This document shows, in pieces, positions 37,905 through 48,731 of a DNA stretch of 64,000 bases. Numbering within the stretch: the first letter of the stretch is position 1; each line of letters starts with the position of its first letter. The notes under the pieces were generated by a model. That model worked only from the letters and a program-made list of their open reading frames with translations. It ran no database searches and had not been told where the DNA came from. The translations under genes and the position numbers were made by a program. Source of the stretch: Brucella sp. 21LCYQ03 (GTDB lineage: Bacteria > Pseudomonadota > Alphaproteobacteria > Rhizobiales > Rhizobiaceae); contig NZ_JAMJWE010000008.1 of assembly GCF_023554105.1 (NCBI RefSeq), positions 1-64,000 of the forward strand. Direction: 5' to 3'.

Positions 37905-37933
37905 ACAATAGGGCGGGAATTGATCCCGCCCTT
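37905..37933 (-). terminator. Terminator after the binding-protein gene
   Basis: GGGCGGGA (37911-37918) pairs with TCCCGCCC (37924-37931). On the minus strand it is followed by TATTGTTTT, so it ends the binding-protein transcript before the FAD oxidoreductase. Confidence 0.8.
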
Positions 37934-37956
37934 TACACTTACAATATGGATCGTAA

Positions 37957-38910
37957 TCAGTCGATCTTGCTGGTGGCGCGGTCGATCACAGCCTGCGGTA
38001 ATTCAACGCCCATCTTCTTGGCTGCACCAAGATTGATGACAAGATCGGTACCCTTGGCGATTTCAACCGGAATATCGCCCGGCTTTTCACCCTTAAGAAT
38101 GGCCACGACCTTTTCGCCAGTCTGCTTGCCAACATCATAATAGTTGAAGCCGAGAGCAGCCAGCGCACCGCGCTTCACAGAGTCTGTGTCAGCGGTAAAG
38201 AGCGGCAGCTTGCTTTCTTCAGCAACGCCAACGGCACTTTCAAGAGCCGAAACGATGGTGTTGTCGGTTGGGACATACATCGCATCTGCGCGACCAACGA
38301 GCGCGCGGGCAGCGCCCTGAACTTCTGCCGACTTGGTGGCAGCCGATTCAACGATTTCAATGTTTTCAGCCGCAGCCGCAGCCTTCAGTGCTTCCAGCAG
38401 CGAAACAGAATTGGTTTCACCGGAATTGTAGAGATAGCCGAGTTTCTTGATGTTCGGCATGACTTCCTTGATGAGCTTGATATGTTCAACAACCGGCGAC
38501 ATATCGGACAGACCAGTGACGTTGCCGCCTGGCTTTGCCATGTCCTTGACGAGCTGCGCGCCGACCGGATCGGAAACTGCGGTAAAGACAATCGGAATAT
38601 CACGCGTCGCGGAAACAACAGCCTGTGCTGAAGGTGTCGAAATTGGAACGATTACGTCCGGGCCATCACCAACAAACTGACGTGCGATCTGTGCGGCAGT
38701 TGCCGGATTACCCTGTGCTGACTGATAGACGAAGGTAAGATTTTCACCTTCTTTGAAGCCAGCCGCAGCCAGCGCATCCTTAACGCCATCACGCGCAGCA
38801 TCGAGTGCTGGATGTTCCACGATAGCAGTGACAGCAACGGTCACATCTTTGGCCTGCGCCGATGTGGCAAGCGCTGTTGCGGCCAGCAAGGCCAGAAGCA
38901 TAGAACGCAT
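37957..38910 (-). CDS. ABC transporter substrate-binding protein (TrpX-like)
   Basis: The 317-aa protein has a signal peptide (MRSMLLALLAATALATSAQA, cleavage after residue 20) and an ABC_sub_bind (DUF534/TrpX) fold: VTVAVTAIVEHPALDAARDG, GPDVIVPISTPSAQAV, ALGFNYYDVGKQTGEKV and TDLVINLGAAKKMGV. I chose the ATG at 38910 because GGGGAG lies 7 bases upstream; the longer frame adds 29 residues before the signal peptide. It is the periplasmic partner of the permease and ATPase, but lies about 2.5 kb away from them with other genes between, and is ended by its own terminator. Confidence 0.92.
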   Translation of the reverse strand: MRSMLLALLAATALATSAQAKDVTVAVTAIVEHPALDAARDGVKDALAAAGFKEGENLTFVYQSAQGNPATAAQIARQFVGDGPDVIVPISTPSAQAVVSATRDIPIVFTAVSDPVGAQLVKDMAKPGGNVTGLSDMSPVVEHIKLIKEVMPNIKKLGYLYNSGETNSVSLLEALKAAAAAENIEIVESAATKSAEVQGAARALVGRADAMYVPTDNTIVSALESAVGVAEESKLPLFTADTDSVKRGALAALGFNYYDVGKQTGEKVVAILKGEKPGDIPVEIAKGTDLVINLGAAKKMGVELPQAVIDRATSKID

Positions 38911-39097
38911 GAAAATCTCCCCTGTTTTGGTGCGTCGCCCTGTGAAGGCATTTTGTTGGCTTACACCCGAATGTTCAATAACAGCTATGTGCCGCAATTG
39001 CAGGTTTATCCGCCTGATAACAAGGCTTAATCGGGTCCGTATAGACTGTCAACGTGTCCGCATTAGCTGTTTTATTACGTCGCTATATTCTGTTTCA

Positions 39098-39112
39098 TGA
39101 ACACAGTGTTCA
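39098..39112. promoter_or_regulatory. Perfect palindrome in divergent promoter region
   Basis: TGAACACAGTGTTCA is a perfect 15-bp palindrome between the divergent binding-protein gene and the LLM oxidoreductase gene. Position and symmetry suggest a regulator operator; the cognate regulator is unknown. Confidence 0.4.
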
Positions 39113-39208
39113 GCCCACTTTCAATGGCTATCGTGCAGAGCCATATTCTGCGAGAACACTTTAAAAGTGCTTCTTTACGGACAGGACGGGCACTTGAGGA
39201 AAATGAAT

Positions 39209-40231
39209 ATGAAAAAGATAGGCTTTCTTTCATTCGGACATTGGTCGCCTTCGCCACAGTCGGGCACCCGCTCGGCAGGTGACGCGCTTTTGCAGTCGAT
39301 TGACTTGGCCGTTGCAGCTGAAGAACTTGGCGCAGACGGTGCTTATTTCCGCGTACACCATTTTGCACGCCAGCTTGCGTCGCCCTTTCCGCTGCTTGCA
39401 GCCGTGGGTGCAAAAACCAGTAAGATCGAGATAGGCACTGCCGTCATCGACATGCGCTATGAGAACCCGCTTTACATGGCGGAAGATGCCGGTGCTGCTG
39501 ATCTTATCTCGCAAGGCCGCCTGCAGCTTGGTCTGAGCCGTGGTTCGCCTGAGCAGGTGATCGATGGCTGGCGCTATTTCGGTTATGCACCAGAAGAAGG
39601 CGCAAGCGATGCCGATATGGGCCGTAAACATGGTGAGGTTTTCTTTGAGGCACTCAAAGGTCAGGGATTTGGCCAGCCAAACCCGCGTCCGATGTTCCCA
39701 AATCCTCCCGGTCTGTTGCGTCTTGAACCACATTCGGAAGGTCTACGCGACCGCATCTGGTGGGGTGCAGGCTCCAATGCGACCGCACGCTGGGCTGCAA
39801 AGCTTGGTATGAATTTGCAAAGCTCGACGCTGAAAGATGATGAAACGGGCGAACCGTTCCATGTCCAGCAGGCTGCGCAAATTCGTGCTTATCGTGAAGC
39901 CTGGAAAGAGGCCGGACATACCAGAACGCCACGCGTTTCAGTAAGCCGCAGCATCTTTGCACTGGTTGATGATCGCGACCGCGCTTATTTTGGTGGTGGC
40001 AGCAAGGAGCAGGATTCCATCGGTTATATTGATGAGAACACCCGCGCTATTTTTGGTCGCTCCTATGCGGCTGAACCGGATGCGCTGATCAAAGAGCTGG
40101 CTCAGGATGAAGCGGTTGCCGAAGCCGATACGCTATTGCTGACCGTGCCAAACCAGCTCGGCGTCGAATACAATGCACACGTGATTGAAGCGATCCTCAA
40201 GCATGTGGCACCGGCTCTCGGCTGGCGCTGA
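39209..40231 (+). CDS. LLM class flavin-dependent oxidoreductase
   Basis: The 340-aa protein is a luciferase-like TIM-barrel flavoprotein. It shows KKIGFLSFGHW at the start, ELGADGAYFRVHHFARQLASPFPLLAAVGAKT, the family loop IEIGTAVIDMRYENPLYMAEDAG and GRLQLGLSRGSPEQVIDGWRYFG. I chose the ATG at 39209 because GAGGA lies 8 bases upstream; an ATG at 39203 is too close. FMN is the likely cofactor; the substrate cannot be told. It is followed by a strong terminator and stands alone. Confidence 0.9.
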   Translation: MKKIGFLSFGHWSPSPQSGTRSAGDALLQSIDLAVAAEELGADGAYFRVHHFARQLASPFPLLAAVGAKTSKIEIGTAVIDMRYENPLYMAEDAGAADLISQGRLQLGLSRGSPEQVIDGWRYFGYAPEEGASDADMGRKHGEVFFEALKGQGFGQPNPRPMFPNPPGLLRLEPHSEGLRDRIWWGAGSNATARWAAKLGMNLQSSTLKDDETGEPFHVQQAAQIRAYREAWKEAGHTRTPRVSVSRSIFALVDDRDRAYFGGGSKEQDSIGYIDENTRAIFGRSYAAEPDALIKELAQDEAVAEADTLLLTVPNQLGVEYNAHVIEAILKHVAPALGWR

Positions 40232-40288
40232 GTTGCTATATTAAAGCTAGTGTTGAAAACTGTGAAACGGTTTTCGAGGAACATGATT

Positions 40289-40325
40289 GCCTCGCAGGAT
40301 AGCATTCTGCGAGGCTTTTTATTGG
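40289..40325 (+). terminator. Terminator after the LLM oxidoreductase gene
   Basis: GCCTCGCAG pairs with CTGCGAGGC and runs into TTTTTATT. It lies 57 bases after the stop. Confidence 0.9.
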
Positions 40326-40362
40326 GTTTAAACTGATCCTCTGACACGTTTAAGATGATCGT

Positions 40363-42639
40363 TTAAAATCTGCCGGATACTCTGGCCGTTGCTCCGAGAG
40401 CATTTTCCCGGGTTGCAGTACGAATGAGATAGGGCGTGAATGACAGATCGACTGTGTCATTGATCGCATAGATCAGACTTGTGGATGCTGAACCTCGGGT
40501 GTGGGCAAAGTCCGAGTTGAATGATAGTCCGCCGATATAATCTGCTCTTGCGTTAAACTGCGGGTCATCGTGCGAAAGATCCTGTTCGATTTCAATATTA
40601 GCTGACCAGCGAAGCCGATTGTTGAGTGCTGCACTATAATTGGCACCCGCATAAACAGTCGTGAGCCGATAGGTCATATTGCTATATGTGAACGGAAACT
40701 CCGCATTGGTTTCGGTGTAGCCGTTCATGGTCACATCGCTATAACGCAGGCCGCCATAATAGCCAAAACGCGCATTGTTAAAGCTTAGATTTTCGGTGCG
40801 ACCGGCTTCCAATGTCGAGCTCCAGCCTTCTACGCGGCTTTCGCCGGTTCCAGCTTCGGTATAATCCAGGCGGGGTCTCATAATATCGGCATCATAGCGG
40901 TTGGCGGCGAGGGTAAAGCGCATATACCATTCGCCGGATGGAGTCTTGTCCTGCCACTGCGCATAAGCGCCGCCGCCGAAATTGTCGCTGCCGGAGTTGT
41001 ATCCGTCTGGTTGTTGACGCCAGAATGAATGCGCCATCGTCAAACCGGCCGAGAAATTTTCTGTAAAGCCGTGGCCCAGTGTTAAGCCAGACAAAAGGTC
41101 TTTCTGATCGCCAAAGCCGTTAAAATCTGTGAATTGCGTGTAACAGGTCTTACCTGCTTGATCCACATTACAGACCCCTTGCAACTTGCTGAGTGTGAGG
41201 CGCTGCGCTTCCATTGCGGAGAAACCAATATTTGCCAGCTTAAGAACCGTGGCAACCGTGTGATCGACGTCAATGATCACGGGCGTCTCAATTGCTGGCA
41301 CGGGTGCTTCTAGCGCTGGTTCTGTTGGAAATGGAGTTGGTGTGGGGCCAGAGCCAAGCTGTTCATCAGGTATTGTTCCTTGATCAGTTTCGCCCCCGGT
41401 TTCAGGCTTCGGTTCAGGCCCGGGTTCTGTTGGTGGTGTTCCGGGATTGACCACGGGCTCAATTATTGGCTCGCGTTTGGGGAACTTCCACAAGGTTGCA
41501 TGATGATTGCCATCTGCCGTTTCCGCCATTCCTGCAATCACAGTACCGTCCTCAGAAATATCCCATGCAACAGCGCTTGTTCCGCCTATTGTGCCGAGAT
41601 CGACCATGCCTTCATGCTCAGTCCAGCGGAAGGCACGCATTAACATCGTATCTGTATAGCTGTAGCCGACCAGTGTATTGCCATCAACCGTCATACTGAG
41701 CGCTTGAGAAAGACCGCTACCAAGGGAGTCGAGACTGATCATTCCTATTTGTGCGGTCCAGCGAAACGCCTGATTAGAGCCGTCATCGAATATGGCTGTT
41801 CCAGCGACAACATTTCCATCGTGAGAAACTAAATCTGCAATGCTTTGTTGGGAGCCTAAAAGCGAGTGTATATCAACCATGCCAGTTTGTGACGTCCAAC
41901 GGAATGCGTGTTGCCCGTTGTCGACAGTATCGCTTGTACCGACAACAACTGACCCGTCGGATGAAACACCACGGGCTGTTGAGTTATTGCCGCCAAGTGT
42001 ACCGAGGCTGAACATTCCTGAAGCTTGTGTCCATCGATACGCTCTCGATTCAAAAGTTTGAATTGTTGAATATCCAACAATTGTACTGCCATCAGAGGAA
42101 ACAGCATTAGCAAAGGATGATTCGCCACCCAATGTCCCAAGATTCATGAGGCCATCCTGAGGAGTCCAGCGAAAGGCATTCGTTGCGCTGTTCCCGGCAG
42201 TATGGCTATCACCAGCAACAACATTACCATCATAGGAAATGCCGTTGGCATAGGATGCCGTTCCTCCCAAGGTACCTATGTCGCGCATTCCGGTTTCCTC
42301 TGTCCACCAGAAGGCGTGGCTATCTGTTGGATTTGCAGAACTTATACCTGTTGCGGCTATTCCATTTGCTGAGACTGCCATGAGCGCTGTCGCGCCGCCT
42401 TCGATGAGTGAGCCAATATCCGCTACCCCGTCTGGCGTGACGATGAAAGACTTGTCGTAAGGGCCGGTGGAAGACATTCGACGCACGCCAAATACTTTTC
42501 CGTTTGCAGACACACTGACTGCATCAGCACGCGCGCCGCCAAATGAGCCATGAAGCTCATAACCAGGAGCCTCTGCAAACGCATAGGAACTCAGAGTTAC
42601 AAGTATTGATGAGTTTACAATTATCTTAGTTACTAACAT
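40363..42639 (-). CDS. HAF-repeat autotransporter
   Basis: The 758-aa protein has a signal peptide (SSILVTLSSYAFA, cleavage near residue 22). A passenger domain follows with about seven to eight HAF-type repeats between ~30 and 385 (patterns such as AFRWT..G-M..LGTLGG.SS-A.AVS-DG..VVG). A Pro/Gly/Glu-rich linker covers ~390-450. A C-terminal autotransporter beta-barrel covers ~480-758 (SAGLTMAHSFWRQ, GGLRYSDVTMNGYTE), ending VSGRF with the C-terminal aromatic. The repeats look like a beta-propeller. This would be surface-exposed, possibly an adhesin; that role is inferred. The upstream 270 bp are AT-rich. Confidence 0.88.
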   Translation of the reverse strand: MLVTKIIVNSSILVTLSSYAFAEAPGYELHGSFGGARADAVSVSANGKVFGVRRMSSTGPYDKSFIVTPDGVADIGSLIEGGATALMAVSANGIAATGISSANPTDSHAFWWTEETGMRDIGTLGGTASYANGISYDGNVVAGDSHTAGNSATNAFRWTPQDGLMNLGTLGGESSFANAVSSDGSTIVGYSTIQTFESRAYRWTQASGMFSLGTLGGNNSTARGVSSDGSVVVGTSDTVDNGQHAFRWTSQTGMVDIHSLLGSQQSIADLVSHDGNVVAGTAIFDDGSNQAFRWTAQIGMISLDSLGSGLSQALSMTVDGNTLVGYSYTDTMLMRAFRWTEHEGMVDLGTIGGTSAVAWDISEDGTVIAGMAETADGNHHATLWKFPKREPIIEPVVNPGTPPTEPGPEPKPETGGETDQGTIPDEQLGSGPTPTPFPTEPALEAPVPAIETPVIIDVDHTVATVLKLANIGFSAMEAQRLTLSKLQGVCNVDQAGKTCYTQFTDFNGFGDQKDLLSGLTLGHGFTENFSAGLTMAHSFWRQQPDGYNSGSDNFGGGAYAQWQDKTPSGEWYMRFTLAANRYDADIMRPRLDYTEAGTGESRVEGWSSTLEAGRTENLSFNNARFGYYGGLRYSDVTMNGYTETNAEFPFTYSNMTYRLTTVYAGANYSAALNNRLRWSANIEIEQDLSHDDPQFNARADYIGGLSFNSDFAHTRGSASTSLIYAINDTVDLSFTPYLIRTATRENALGATARVSGRF

Positions 42640-42910
42640 AAATTTAACTCAACTCTACACAAGGTATTTATAATTTAACTAAAACATATAGTTAACCATT
42701 TGTTATGATATTTTTGTTGTAATAAAATCTAAAAATCAAGATGTTTTTTATTTTACTTTTATGTATTTTTATATCATATATTGCAAATATACGTAATATA
42801 TTCGTATAGATAAAAATATTTTATTTTAGCTAATGATAACTTATGTGAAGGCGTAGCTATAATTACGCCTTTCCTTCAAAAAGATTTACTTAAAAAGATG
42901 TCATGCAGTG

Positions 42911-44089
42911 TCATTTCACACTGTAAATAGCCAACAGGCTCTTCATGCGGATAATTGCAAGCTCTGGGTCATCCAGCACATTGGCCTGATCTGCGAGGCG
43001 AAAAATATCCACATAATGTAGAATACTGCGTGCCGATTGCATTCCGGCGGGCATGGTGAAATGGCTTTGGTGTCCATTAAGCCAGGCGAGAAACACAACG
43101 CCTGCCTTGTAATACTGCGTCGGCGCTTCAAAGATTTTGCGCGATAGTGGCACGGTCGGCTCGATGATAGCACGGAAGCGGGCATTGTCACCGTCGGCGA
43201 GGGCGGCAAGCGCGCTTGAAGCCTGTGTTGCTACGGCATCGAAAATGCCAAGCAGCGCATGGCTATGCTTGTTGCCATCGCCTTCGATCAGGGGCGAATA
43301 GTTGAAATCATCCCCCGTGAAACAGAGGACGCCATCGGGGAGCCGGTCGCGCATTGCGATCTCGTAGCGCTCTTCGAGCAGTGAAATCTTGATGCCTTCA
43401 ACTTTGTCGCGATTGGCCTCTATAATGCCAATGACTGTATCAAGCGCATCTTCAAACTTGTCGGAACCCCAGTAACCTTTGAGTTGTGGGTCGAACATAT
43501 CGCCCAGCCAATGTAGTACGACCTTGTCGCGGGCATGGGTGAGAATATGGCCATAGACCTTGGCATAATCCTCTGGCGAGCGGGCGATGCGGGCGAGTGC
43601 GCGGCTGGCCATCAGAATGAAACGGCCGCCGTGTTTTTCGATGAATTCAGCCTGGGTTTCATAGGCCTTAATCACGTCATCAAGGCTTTTTGCCTCTGAC
43701 GGATCGAGATGGTCAGTGCCAGCGCCAGAGGCCAGATCAGCACCTGCTACGGTTTTGCTTTCTGCCAGCGAGCGGCGGATCAGCTCCTGCGCTCCGGCCC
43801 AGTTGAGACCCATGCCGCGTTGTGAAGTGTCCATCGCTTCCGCGATCTGAAAGCCGAGGCTCCAAAGGTGGTGTCGGAAGGCCATGGTCGTGTCCCAATC
43901 GATCGCTGGGTCGTTCCACGGATTACTGTCTTTGAGCGGGTCTGAAACCACATGTGCCGCAGCATAGGCAATGCGGTTGAAACGGGGAGGAGAGGCGGGG
44001 CGCGGTGTCGGTGTTCCAATTAAGCGATAAGGTTTTACACTGCCGTCAGCGAATGGCAGGGTCAGTGCTTTTTCTGATGATACGCTCAT
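42911..44089 (-). CDS. DUF993 / dihydrodipicolinate-synthase-like aldolase
   Basis: The 392-aa protein matches the DUF993 family, class I TIM-barrel aldolases related to dihydrodipicolinate synthase. RFILMASRALARIARSPEDY and VVLHWLGDMFDPQLKGYWG are recognisable. A lysine in KVEGIKISLL occupies the place of the Schiff-base lysine of DHDPS (GIKEAT-type). The reaction is unknown; retro-aldol cleavage of a sugar-acid-like compound is plausible. The ATG at 44089 is preferred, with GGAGG 6 bases upstream; the frame runs back to 44137. It diverges from the LacI gene across a region with two operators. Confidence 0.85.
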   Translation of the reverse strand: MSVSSEKALTLPFADGSVKPYRLIGTPTPRPASPPRFNRIAYAAAHVVSDPLKDSNPWNDPAIDWDTTMAFRHHLWSLGFQIAEAMDTSQRGMGLNWAGAQELIRRSLAESKTVAGADLASGAGTDHLDPSEAKSLDDVIKAYETQAEFIEKHGGRFILMASRALARIARSPEDYAKVYGHILTHARDKVVLHWLGDMFDPQLKGYWGSDKFEDALDTVIGIIEANRDKVEGIKISLLEERYEIAMRDRLPDGVLCFTGDDFNYSPLIEGDGNKHSHALLGIFDAVATQASSALAALADGDNARFRAIIEPTVPLSRKIFEAPTQYYKAGVVFLAWLNGHQSHFTMPAGMQSARSILHYVDIFRLADQANVLDDPELAIIRMKSLLAIYSVK

Positions 44090-44122
44090 GTCAGTCCTCC
44101 AGCTCCACGACGACATGAATAA

Positions 44123-44138
44123 TTTAGATCGTTCCAAA
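44123..44138. promoter_or_regulatory. Operator 1 in front of the DUF993 gene
   Basis: TTTAGATCGTTCCAAA is a near-palindrome (ideal arms TTTGGA/TCCAAA around TCGT). It lies 33 bp upstream of the DUF993 start and shares the core GATCGTTCCAA with the second copy at 44271. LacI-family regulators bind such palindromes. Confidence 0.65.
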
Positions 44139-44262
44139 TTTCAATATGGTGCTTAAAAAATGCGATTTCAGGCTCTGATTTTGCATTTAATGTCGAGAAA
44201 TGCTTCAAAAATTAAGGAAATCCGATGTCAAGAATATGGCAAATCCGTGTTTATCAAAAAAG

Positions 44263-44292
44263 TTGACAAATTTGGATCGTTCCAATTAACTT
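44263..44292 (+). promoter_or_regulatory. LacI promoter with operator 2
   Basis: TTGACA at 44263-44268 is a good -35 box. TTTGGATCGTTCCAAT at 44271-44286 is the second near-palindromic operator, placed between -35 and the likely -10 (near 44287). Binding there would block transcription, so the regulator probably represses its own operon. Confidence 0.65.
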
Positions 44293-44311
44293 AAGGGAAC
44301 AGGAGACAGAT

Positions 44312-46347
<2,036 letters not shown>

Positions 46348-46352
46348 AAATT

Positions 46353-47954
46353 ATGAGCAAACATATTTCATTTGCGGAAGCAGCAGCACTTATTCCCGAC
46401 AACGCTGTCGTTTCGGTGTCGTCATCGAGCGGTCTTGGCTGCCCGGATATGATGCTGAAGGCCATTGGCGAGCGGTTTGATGAAACCGGCCATCCAAAGA
46501 ATATCACCACGCTGCACCCGATTGCTGCGGGTGATATGAGTGGCATTAAGGGTGTCGATTACATCGCCAAAAAGGGGCTTTTGAAGAAGATCATCGGTGG
46601 TTCTTATCCGTCAGGGCCATCGAGCGCCGAGCCGCCGCTGATCTGGCAGATGATCACCAATAACGAGGTTCCGGCCTATAATATTCCGTCCGGTATTCTG
46701 TTCGACATGCATCGTGAGGCAGCTGCCAAGCGTCCCGGTGTGCTGACCAAAGTGGGGCTTGATACTTTCGTTGATCCCAAGCGTCAGGGATCGGCAATGA
46801 ACGACAAGGCGCGTGAGGAGCCGGTCGTCAAGCAGGTCAGTTTTGAGGGTGAGAACTGGCTTTATTTCCCCAATATCGTGCCGCATGTGACGATCATTCG
46901 CGCCACAACCGCAGATGAACGCGGCAATCTCACCTATGAGCATGAGGGTGCATATCTTGGTGGGCTGGATCAGGCGCTGGCTGCGCGCAACAATGGCGGC
47001 ATCGTCATTGCGCAGGTGAAGCGTATTGCGAAAGAAGGCACGCTGAAACCGCATGATGTGCGTGTTCCGGGCGTTCTGGTTGACTATATCGTCGTTGATC
47101 CCGACCAGAAGCAGACAACGCAGACACTTTACGATCCGGCAATTTCCGGCGAGATTTTCTGTCCGCTTGATACGTTCCGCTTGGCCGAATTCAATATTCA
47201 GAAGGCGATTGCGCGGCGTGTCGCGCAGGAATTGCAGACAGGGAGTGCGGTGAACTTAGGTTTTGGTATTTCTGCCAATGTGCCGCGCATTTTGCTGGAA
47301 GAAGGTCTGCATGGGGCCGTAACATGGGTGATTGAGCAGGGGGCTGTTGGCGGCGTGCCGCTTCTCGATTTTGCCTTTGGCTGTGCATCCAATGCAGATG
47401 CCTATATGCCGTCACCCTATCAATTCACCTATTTTCAGGGCGCAGGCTTCGACGCCTCGCTTCTGTCCTTCCTTGAGATCGGACGCGATGGTTCGGTCAA
47501 TGTCTCGAAGCTTTCATTCCGGCCGCATGTGACGGCTGGTGCTGGTGGCTTTGTCGATATTACTGCACGGGCCAAAAAGATTGTCTTCTCCGGCATGTTC
47601 AATGCGGGCGCGAAATTGTCGGTCGCTGATGGCAAGCTGGTGATCGAGAAGGAAGGCAAGCTCAAAAAGCTCGTTAATGAGGTCGAGCATGTCACTTTCT
47701 CCGGCCCGCGTGGCGTCGAGCAGGGGCAGGACATTACCTATGTCACCGAACGCGCGGTCCTGAAGCTGACGCCGGAAGGCATTGTGCTGACCGAGATCGC
47801 GCCGGGTGTAGATTTGCAGACGCATATTCTGGACCAGGCTGAGTTTCCACTGATTGTTTCGGATCAGCTTAAAATCATGGATGAGGCCTTGTTTCGTGAC
47901 GAGCCAATCGGGCTTGAACTGCCGCAAAAGCCTGCGCGAAAGCTGGAGGCTTAA
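46353..47954 (+). CDS. Family I acyl-CoA:carboxylate CoA-transferase (YdiF-like)
   Basis: The 533-aa protein is a fused alpha-beta CoA-transferase of the 3-oxoacid/YdiF type. GCPDMMLKAIGERFDETGHPK and GVDYIAKKGLLKKIIGGSYP are in the alpha part (~25-90). The active-site glutamate, E328, lies in WVIEQGAVGGVPLLDFAFG. VNVSKLSFRP and VTFSGPRGVEQGQDITYVTERAVLKL are in the beta part. I chose the ATG at 46353, 6 bases after the previous stop. The acyl substrate is unknown. It abuts the enoyl-CoA hydratase gene with no gap. Confidence 0.93.
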   Translation: MSKHISFAEAAALIPDNAVVSVSSSSGLGCPDMMLKAIGERFDETGHPKNITTLHPIAAGDMSGIKGVDYIAKKGLLKKIIGGSYPSGPSSAEPPLIWQMITNNEVPAYNIPSGILFDMHREAAAKRPGVLTKVGLDTFVDPKRQGSAMNDKAREEPVVKQVSFEGENWLYFPNIVPHVTIIRATTADERGNLTYEHEGAYLGGLDQALAARNNGGIVIAQVKRIAKEGTLKPHDVRVPGVLVDYIVVDPDQKQTTQTLYDPAISGEIFCPLDTFRLAEFNIQKAIARRVAQELQTGSAVNLGFGISANVPRILLEEGLHGAVTWVIEQGAVGGVPLLDFAFGCASNADAYMPSPYQFTYFQGAGFDASLLSFLEIGRDGSVNVSKLSFRPHVTAGAGGFVDITARAKKIVFSGMFNAGAKLSVADGKLVIEKEGKLKKLVNEVEHVTFSGPRGVEQGQDITYVTERAVLKLTPEGIVLTEIAPGVDLQTHILDQAEFPLIVSDQLKIMDEALFRDEPIGLELPQKPARKLEA

Positions 47955-48731
47955 ATGGCTCAACGGATAGAAATCTCGACTGAGAACCACATTGCTGTCA
48001 TGACGATCCGGCGGCCCGAAAAGCTCAATGCGTTTGATATTGAGCTTTTGCAGGAATTATCGTCTGCCTGTGATCAGGTGGAAGCGGAGTGCACCGTGCG
48101 GGTTGCGATCCTGACCGGCGAGGGCAAAGCCTTTTCCGCCGGTGGCGACATCAAGGCATGGGGCGGCATGGAACCGGCAGAATTCGGCCATGCCTGGGTG
48201 CGTTATGGTCATCGGGTGTTTGAACGATTGGCGACTTTGCGTGTGCCATTGATCGCAGCGATGAATGGTCATGCTTTGGGTGGTGGTTTGGAACTGGCAG
48301 GTGCCGCCGATATTCGCATTGTTGAGCGACAGGCGAAAATTGGCCTGCCGGAAACATCGCTCGGTATGATCCCCGGCTGGTCGGGCACACAGCGTCTTGT
48401 GCGCCGTTTTGGTGCGCAGATCGTGCGCCGCATGGTGCTGGGCGGTGAAATGTTCACGGCCGAGGAAGCGCTATCGCATGGGCTGGTCGATCATGTGGTG
48501 GAGACCGGCAGCGCTTTACAGGCAGCGCAAGATTATGCGGCGCGGGTGGCAAAACGCGGACCGGCTGCGCTCGAAATCTCCAAATTGATGCTGTCGGTCG
48601 CCAATGGCGAGGACAATGGCGCAGCCGTAGAGGCACTGGGGTCTATCCTTGTTGCCAAAACCGGCGATCTGCAAGAAGGCGTGCGCTCATTTAGCGAAAA
48701 ACGCGAAGCGAATTTTGAAGGAAAATGGTGA
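47955..48731 (+). CDS. Enoyl-CoA hydratase/isomerase-like (crotonase) protein
   Basis: The 258-aa crotonase-fold enzyme has the oxyanion-hole segments KAFSAGGDIKAWGGM and NGHALGGGLELAGAADIRI. Both glutamates used by true hydratases are present: E113 in GGLELAGA and E133 in GLPETSLG. Hydration or retro-type lyase activity on a CoA thioester is likely. It starts directly after the CoA-transferase stop (TAA-ATG) and overlaps the aldehyde dehydrogenase in TGATG. Confidence 0.93.
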   Translation: MAQRIEISTENHIAVMTIRRPEKLNAFDIELLQELSSACDQVEAECTVRVAILTGEGKAFSAGGDIKAWGGMEPAEFGHAWVRYGHRVFERLATLRVPLIAAMNGHALGGGLELAGAADIRIVERQAKIGLPETSLGMIPGWSGTQRLVRRFGAQIVRRMVLGGEMFTAEEALSHGLVDHVVETGSALQAAQDYAARVAKRGPAALEISKLMLSVANGEDNGAAVEALGSILVAKTGDLQEGVRSFSEKREANFEGKW

